Below, piece by piece: positions 37,223-46,200 of a DNA stretch of 64,000 nt. Numbering within the stretch: position 1 is the first letter of the stretch; each line of letters begins with the position of its first letter. A program made the translations under genes and the position numbers. The notes under the pieces were generated by a model. The model did not search any database and was not told the DNA's origin. It saw nothing but the letters and a program-made list of their open reading frames with translations. Source of the stretch: Vigna angularis (Eukaryota > Streptophyta > Magnoliopsida > Fabales > Fabaceae); NCBI RefSeq assembly GCF_016808095.1, contig NC_068976.1, positions 18,756,371 to 18,820,370 on the forward strand, read 5' to 3'.

Positions 37223-40200
37223 TTAGATAAATAAAACCCAATTCAAAAACCAATTACCAATAAATTCTCCTCTAGCATTCCATGGGCGATTTTCGAAGGA
37301 CTTCCCAACAATATTGCCTTTTTTATTTAACATCCCCTCTTGAGTGCAGTAGTGTGGAAAATAATCATAGAATGTTTTGCTTCCTAGTTCATCAACTCCA
37401 TTAAAGAGAAATTTTCTCAACAAATCCTAGGATAAAACCAGAAGTAAGCATCTGTAGTACTAAATTGTAAGAAATTAAACCACCAAGGATTTGACCTACC
37501 TTGGCAAGTGTATCCCCAATCAACTTCTTCAACACACCTTGTCCTGGATCCTACTTCCAAAATATGTCCAGGAATCAGGTCCATTGTAAATTTAAATTTG
37601 AAATTGAATATTTATTCTAAATTTAAGACCCCATTGGATTGACTGTCCATTGTTGATAATTCAAACTTCAAACTACATTTCAAACTTATATGTCAAAATT
37701 TGAAAGTAGAAACAAATTTCAACATTGCTCAATAAACAACAAGGTAGCTAGCTCTCTTGAACATATCACAAGCATAATCCTCTTCAGTATTATCATCATC
37801 TAAATTAACTGAGGCTAAATGAGTGTAAAACCTTGGTGAATTAGTAAACCCCAAAACCAACTATACCTAGGAGAAATATGTGTCATTGTGGATAGATCAC
37901 TAATCATATTTATGATTGGCTGTCCAAAAATATTAGAAAATGTGAACTACCTTTTCAACTCTCCATGTCAAATATCTGTGTTGTGCTTCGAGATTGAGTA
38001 CAACCTGAGATTTATCTGTCTCTTTAACTGATTTGCATATCAATTCCAACCATACCTGTCAGGGTCCCAGGGTCCCAGTCATCAACATAAAAGAAATTAC
38101 ACTTGTACAAGGCCAACTATATTAAATATATTATATTTTGTAAAATTGAAATGGTCAATGATAAAGTTTAATATGGCGCTAGGGTTATTACCTTGTAATA
38201 ATCCCTAAATGCAGAATACAGAATATCGTATTTTTGCGGGTTTGAGGTAAACTTTGTCCAGATGACAATTGGTGAAAAAAAATTTATAGACTCACTTGTG
38301 AGCTTCCCTCCCCATGGAAAAAGCTGCATGAAGTCTGTGTTAAGTCAACACGCTAGCTCCTTTAAGAAAGAATTCTATAATTTACAGAACATAGATGCAT
38401 CGATGAAAGAAAAGGAAAAGTCAAAAACAGAGAATTTGTAGTAAGAGTATATATAGTTTTAAAACAATGCATCACTCATGTGGCAAATCAGATCAATAAG
38501 TAGTTCTTATTAACAAAATTTTGCACATTGTTATGCTGCATTTGAGTGATTAACTGTTTCAAAACTGAAAATACTTCTACCAATAACTTTAATAATTTGC
38601 CCTAAATATTTGCATTTACCTGTGTATATTTAAGGCCAAGAGGAATTAAGCTTTTAAAGTACTTATCCTTGTACTCATGCCGATTGATGATATCATGCAA
38701 GGGGTTAAGGTCCCTGACATAATTAATTCAAGGTTAGTGCCCTGCATTATAGAATGTTTGTACCTATTAATAGTACAGTTGGAAATCTTTATCAAAGTAC
38801 CAGCGTCATATAGGTGAACATATACTATATTTCTAAGACAGTTAACGTGTAAATAATATTGAGGAGAACCAAGCACTACACAGACTGTCACAATGATTTT
38901 TCACATATTTGCTTTATGTTGTTCCTAGGTAAAGCATTGTCTTTGATCATTATGTAAAGCACAAGCACTGGCAATATGACTAGAGACACCTACATTGAGG
39001 AAGGAAAATGCAACCTTAGAAGGAAAATAGTACATTATCTAAATGGATGGGCACTATAGAATTCTTCTACAGTTGAGTAGGTGGTAAATTCTAGTAGATG
39101 TGCAGCTCACACACAATCCTTTTGTATTTACTGACCAATATGACAAATTTCTCATTTATTACAATGGCTGCACCAAATAGTAGTTCTTTATAAGATGGAT
39201 CACTGCGAGTCACTACCAATTATCCAAAAGCCTCTATAACTTTCGATTATAAAACTACAATACAGAAGAAATGAAAGCAAAGGCCAATATGCATAAAACG
39301 AGGATGATTTTGGTACATCTAATATAACTTAATTTCAAATAGTGAATCAAATACACGATCCTCTACATAGAATATGACATGACATCTTGTGACAGATATA
39401 GCCAGATTTATTGAACTAAGGTTTCAGGGTTCTTTACTTACAAGCCCTCATTCTAAAGAGAATAACAATTATAAAACAAGCACTGTAACTCTGCAAGAAA
39501 AGATCTGTGACCTTCACTGTGCAGCTGGTTAGGATTACTTAAGATTAAAAACAGAGAAATATATTTTGAAGGGCTTAAGAGACCCCTCTCATAATCTTCT
39601 GTTTATAATGAAAAACTTATTCAAGAATACATGAAAGATTAAGGAACTGTACTAGACACCTAAGTGCCGAACTAGGTACTATTGGTATAGCTAATAGATT
39701 GTCTAACACACTACACCCACTTAGGCTTAATGATGATACATAGATGTAATTATTCTAACAGGACTAAACTTCATCTTATTCAAGATTCATAGAAAAAAAG
39801 TGGCAAAACCAAAGGGCTAGAGTAAAACAACTACAATTTTCTGGCTTAAAGTAACATTCAGATGTGAATAATTAGAAATATACCATAAAAGATGCATGAA
39901 CCTGTTATAAAAAGGAATGAAGCATCCTCTTCAAGTTATCGAAGAAAGTTAACACTAAATGAAATATGGCATTTTCTTTTAACAAGTTCAATCAAATACC
40001 TATTCCTGAGACTACTTGATAAACCTAGTTTGGTGAGTATTAGTAAGCAGTAAAACATATGCATTAACCACACCCAAATGATGATATAAAAGTTTTCTGT
40101 TATGTACCACATGGATAAGAGGCTATTTTATGCATTAAAAAACTGAATGATTCTCAACACAATTTCACAATGCAAAGCAGACAAAGATAGGTTTTCATTA

Positions 40201-43200
40201 TTAGTTCTAAACTCTTCTTTGATGAAAAAATTATGCATTACAATGCATAAATTTCCAAAGCTGAAATGCAGCTTATGAGTAAGTTAAAAAGTTGAAAACA
40301 CGGTCCACATTGTGGACTTTTCCACAACTAAAAGTAAAATGGAAAATGGAGAACATCCTTTATATAAGTGGAATACAACAGTGGAAGAAGATGCTAACTC
40401 ACAATACGACAATGTTTGTTTTAGCAGAGGTGAAAAAGTTGGCACAAAATATGGGGACATCATATTCTGCTTCAGGAAAGACAGTAAAATCAAAAACCTG
40501 CATAAGTTCAAGAAAAAAAGAGAGAGGCAGTGAGCATATTGTAAAACAATTTCCAGACAGGACAAAATACAGAACACTTCAGCAATTCATATGTCTTTTT
40601 TTCTTGTATCATTGAAAACAGGTTTGCACTAGGCTGAAGTTCAAGTTCACATGAAGATGGAAAAAAGTTTGGACTAGGATGAAATCCAACACATTGAAGT
40701 CAAATGAGGAGGATCCAGAGATATATAATAACACAATTCAGAAAATAAATGCCCACCTCTGTTTTCCCAATGAAGAAATTACTACTTTAAAATAACAGCA
40801 ACACGATTAGGAATGGGATTGTTACTATAGTAATTCATCTAGCAAGAAATTCAAAAAACAAGAACAGACATTAACTTTGAAGTCTGATTAGTAAAGAGGA
40901 TATATTGTGAAGTGACATCCGCAAGTTCTGAAATGATTAGTTACGTCACAGACATTTTAAATTAAAATAATGGACAAGGGATTGTCAGTTTTGTGGAAAC
41001 TATGGTATTTCAAGAATCGAGACTGGCAGAAATAAGTTCATAAAAGATCAAATTTTGAAATTGTTATGGCTAAAATAAATTACCAGGTACTACAAAGGCA
41101 TATTTTTTTAGGACAGTAGTAGAAACCAACCATACATCAATTTGTATTAGAATAACATAGTGCAGGGAGAAACTGATTTCATTATGAATGAGGGATTACA
41201 AAATTGAATTTACTGCAGTAAGCTAAGCTTATGTATAGCTACAGAGATGAGCTAATTATGCTAGTAAACCAACTAACTATAATAAAAGAGCTAATTGTAG
41301 TAGGGATAACAAACTGTAACTAATGGAGTTGAGTTAAGATAACAAACTATAACAAACTGAGAGTATGTTACATAGATCTTAGCAATGAAAGAGATACAAT
41401 ATAGTACTGAATATATACCCCACTACACCCACGCAAACTCAGGAAGGGTGGTGAGAACGAGAATCTAGAACTTTGAGCTTTAACCAGAGTCAGGAATCGA
41501 TTAGGAGAGAAGATTTTGGTTAGAACATCAACAACTTGACATGAATGATCTAGATTTTGCTAGGTAACAACCTTTTCTCAAACAAAGAAACTATTTGTTT
41601 CCATATGCTTGGTGCATGAATGAAGAGAATTGTGGGCTAAGGCTATAGAGCTCATGTTATCACAAAGTGTGTGGAATTCCAAGTTAAGATCATAAAGTTT
41701 GAATCAAAACAATTTCAGTTGTGGTGTATGCCATATTGCAATACTCTGCTTCTGTTCTGGAGAGAGCTTTCATGTTGGTATGCAAGTGGAAGTATGCATG
41801 AACCTTGTTCCAAAGCTAAAACAATGACTTGCACCAGAAAACATGAGTGAGCATTTCTCTAGACATGGAAGATTGGAGCCACAAGAGGAGAAGTTGATTT
41901 TTTGACACCAAGAAGATAATTATTTGAGTCAAGCTTTTCAGAGATTGAGTGAGAAAAGTTAGTTGTCACCATTGTTGGACAAGGAGAAGAAAACTAGGGT
42001 TAGAGGCATGGATTGTTTCATGCTTAACAAAGAGAGGGAAACTGATTTCACTATGAATGAGGGACTACAAATTTGATTTTACTATAGTAAGCTTCAGCTT
42101 TTTATAACTATACAAAGATGAACTAGTTATCCTAGTAAACTAACTATAGTAGATAAGCTAATTGTAGTAAGGACAACAAACTGTTACTAACAGAATTTAG
42201 TTAAGCTAACAAACATAATAAATTGACATTCGACAGGGATTGAAAAAACACCTGCATTGTTTCTGTCTCAATGATCAAACTTCGTAAAAGCCTAATTTTG
42301 GTAGCTTCAAATGATAGCATACTAAGCATTCCTTTACCATCCTTAGAATTCATGGAACTGAACTTTTCCTAGCAAAAAAACATACACAAAATGTACGGTG
42401 AAGATCTGTGGACACAAATAATGGTGGAGAACAAAGCAGAGGAATGCAGAACAACAAGGGACAAAAGCCACAACTGGGATTTTGGAAAATTTTTTAGTTC
42501 GGTTAAACTAAATTTAATACCAAAAGAAAAATATAATATGAAATGGAAAATTAAATAACAAAAGAACAAAAAAACAAGAGTTAATGACTTCTTCATTATT
42601 TAATTATCAGAAGTGCAAAGTTGATGATTGGAACAATGGACCACATCCTCAAAAACTCCTTTTCATTTAAATTTTCCTTCAAAATTAAATGGAAGATGTT
42701 TTCTAGATATTATTGACCAAATCAAAGTGATTGTTTACTTTATTTATGTACAGTGCTTACAAAATCAATGAGTGTGTTTGAAACTTGTTGTAGATGTTGG
42801 CAAACACGTTCATGTATTGTTGGGTTTATCAGTTACCAATTAAGAAATCTGCAGCACTTGCAATCTATCACTGTCAAACATGGAATTGTGTACTGAGTTC
42901 TGCAATAAAAAGAAATTTAATACAGTAAATTTATTGAAGTCGAGCAGTTTTAAAGGTTTCAATTTTTACTGTTAAAAGTTAACGCTCTCCTATTCTATAA
43001 AGCAGTTTTCAGCATCATAACCATTGGGAAGGCAATGAAGAGTTCACACGACAACCTAATAAAAACCTAATCAAGCATGAATGATCCCAAAAAAAAAATC
43101 CTAGAGATTAGAAAATAAGAGGGGGGATAATGTTAGACAATTAAAGGTTTACGTGAGAAGGGGTAAAAAAAAAAGGGATGAAATAAGTAGTGGGAGACGG

Positions 43201-46200
43201 TGGTTAGTTGGTTAGAAGAGAGAGGGAATATAAATAACAAACAGATTAAGGAGAGGGGGCATCGAATATTATTTGGGAATTGAGACTGGACCATTGTGGC
43301 CAGTGGAGGAAGGGAGGCTTCCTTGGGGGAGAGATAGACAACTGTATTCATCTTTTCTACACATTACAGAGGAAATAGAAATATAGATACATGCATATTT
43401 CTTTATACTGTTGAGTGTGTGTTTTTTCTTGCTACTGTTCGGCTCCTTATATAAAGGAACCTAACAGATTTGGTCCGACCTGCCGGATCAGTTTCGGAGA
43501 GGAGAAGAAGGAGAGGTAGCGAAGAAGCATGGAGGGGCGAATGGGGGCGATGGAGGCGACAATGGAGGAACTGAAGGCAGAGGTGAGGGCGATGACTCTC
43601 GCTTTTCAACGAACCTCAGGTAGACGTTCCAGGAACCATGATCGGAGCTCCGCAGGGAGCCGCGACTCCGTCAATGCTGACTGTGAACGACGATCACCAG
43701 AGAGTTCGGAGGAGGAGTCGGAAGAGGATGGAGGAGATGTGCAACGAAGTTGGATGAAACGTGTGGAACTTCCAACGTTCGAAGGAACGGACCCCATGGG
43801 CTGGATAGCGAAGGCCGAAAAATTCTTTGATATCCAGAACGTGACAGAGAGGGAGAAAATGAAGCTGGTATATATCTGTATGGAAGGAGGCGCTAGTTAT
43901 TGGTTCCGTTTTTGGCGGAAGAAGACTAGACATCCAACTTGGAGCATGTTCACTGCCGCTCTAACACGGAGGTTTGGAGGCTTAAACAGGGGCTCTGTTT
44001 ATGAAAAATTGGCTGCCGTGCGACAAAGGGGAAATGTCGACGAATATATACAGGAGTTTGAAGTATTGGTGGCGCAAGCAGCCGGAGTGAATGAGGAACA
44101 ACTTTTGGGATACTTCTTCGCTGGGCTACAAGAAGGATTAAGAAATCTGGTGAGGCCGCATGACCCACGCGATCTGTTGACGGCAATGGAGCGAGCACGC
44201 GACGTCGAGCAAGCGGGTTCGGTATCGCGAGGTAATAGCGGAACGAGAGGAAAAGGAGGGGTGACCTGGGGAAAGTATTCCTCGAGCTCAGGTACTGTCG
44301 CGAGGACGGAGACCTATCGCGGCACGTCAGAGGGATCGGTAAACGTCGGCGGGGTCGGCGGTGGATCGGGAACGAAGAAGGAAGGCGTTTCTAGCAATGT
44401 AACCGCCCGAGCTGGTAGTAGCGGAGGAGGGAATACTCAAGGAAGAGGAGTAAGAATGTTGCCTTATCCCGAATATATAAAAAGGCGTGAAGAAGGGCGT
44501 TGTTTCCAGTGCGGTGGCCCATACAGCCCGGGCCATCGGTGTGCTGAAAGGAGTATGAGAATGATGATTTTGGCGGAAGAAGGTGAAGAAGAAGGAGTCG
44601 AAGAGAAGATCGAAATGGTCGAAATGGAGGAACCGGTGATGGAACACACGGCGATGGAATTGTCAGGGTTGTCTGCCGGAGGACTCACCCAATCAAATAC
44701 CATGAAGATGCAAGGATGGATGAAGGGGAGGAGAAGTCTGGTGTTAGTAGACAGCGGAGCTAGTCATAGCTTTATATCCACCAGATTGGTGAAAGAATTG
44801 GGTCTGGAAAGCATTGACACCCATCCCTATAAAGTGTGCTTAGGTGATGGACAAAAGAAAATAACCAGTGGATATTGCACAGGGGTTACTGTGAAATTGG
44901 ATGGGCTGGAAGTTAGAGATAAATTATATTTATTTGAGTTAGGCGGTGTGGATGTGATATTAGGAATCACTTGGTTAGCTTCCCTAGGAGAAATTAAAGT
45001 GGATTGGGGACACCTAATTATGAAGGTGGAGGTTGAAGGGAAAGTAGTGGAGATAAAAGGAGATCCCACTTTAACACGTCGAATGGTGACACCCGAAGTC
45101 CTCTTAAAAGAAAAGGAGATAGAAGTCATGACTCTCGTGTGGAGCTTAAGTCAAGCAGAAGCGGTGGAGGGAGATGGGAAAACCGGGAGATGGACACCGA
45201 CTCAAGAGGCAGGGCTGAAGCAGATTTTGTCAGACTTCGAAGGAGTATTTCGAGAACCTCAGGGGCTGCCACCTGAGAGGAAAGTTGATCATCGAATACC
45301 CTTGAAGGAAGGAACAGAGCCCATAAGTGTCAGGCCATACCGCTACCCACACCTCATGAAAACAGAGATAGAGAGACAAGTTGAGGAAATGTTGAAGCTC
45401 GGTGTGATTCGTCCCAGCAATAGTCCATATTCAAGCCCAGTAATATTAGTGAAAAAAAAAGATGGGAGCTGGAGATTTTGTGTAGATTACAGGGCACTGA
45501 ATAGAGTCACAGTGGCGGATAAATACCCAATACCAGTTATAGAAGAATTGCTGGATGAGCTTCAAGGGGCAAGGTATTTTTCTAAAGTTGATTTAAGGGC
45601 TGGATATCATCAGATCAGGATGAAAAATGAAGATATTCCTAAGACAGCCTTTAGAACGCATCAAGGGCACTACGAGTTTCTCGTTATGCCTTTTGGGTTG
45701 ACAAACGCCCCTGCCACGTTCCAAGATATGATGAATTCTGTCCTCAGGCCATTTTTGAGGAGGTGCGTGTTAGTTTTTTTTGATGATATACTAATATACA
45801 GTAAATCTTGGGATGAACATATGCAACATTTACAGCAAGTTCTGGAGGTGTTAGCACAGCAGAAATTATTTGCTAATAGAAACAAATGCGAATTTGGGAG
45901 AGAACAAATTCGTTATTTGGGGCATAAAATTTCAAAGGCGGGAGTTGAGATGGATGAGGAGAAGGTTTCTGCGGTGACAGCATGGCCCGAACCAAAGAGT
46001 ATCAGAGAGTTGAGAGGGTTCTTAGGTCTGACTGGATACTACAGGAGATTCATCAGAGCTTATGGGAAGATCGCTCAACCTCTCACCAACCTGCTTAAGA
46101 AAGGGAAGTTTGACTGGTCTCTTGCAGGGGCAGAGGCAATGCAGAAACTCAAAACAGCAGTCACCACGGCTCCAGTATTAGCTTTACCGGATTTCTCTCA

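Noticed and set aside
37205..37240. A tiny extra intron at the end of HY2 (GGTAAT after FIG to CTTTGCAG)
   Set aside because: It would be only about 33 bp, too short for a plant intron. The simple read-through end was preferred.
41161..42228. A target duplication for the copia relic
   Set aside because: The flanking bases on the two sides do not match and the LTR ends are ragged, so none was claimed.
43133..43351. A 72-codon open frame on the minus strand of the 5' LTR, repeated in the 3' LTR
   Set aside because: It exists twice only because the LTRs are identical. Its Pro/Ser-rich translation is the reverse of purine-rich U3 sequence and matches no family.
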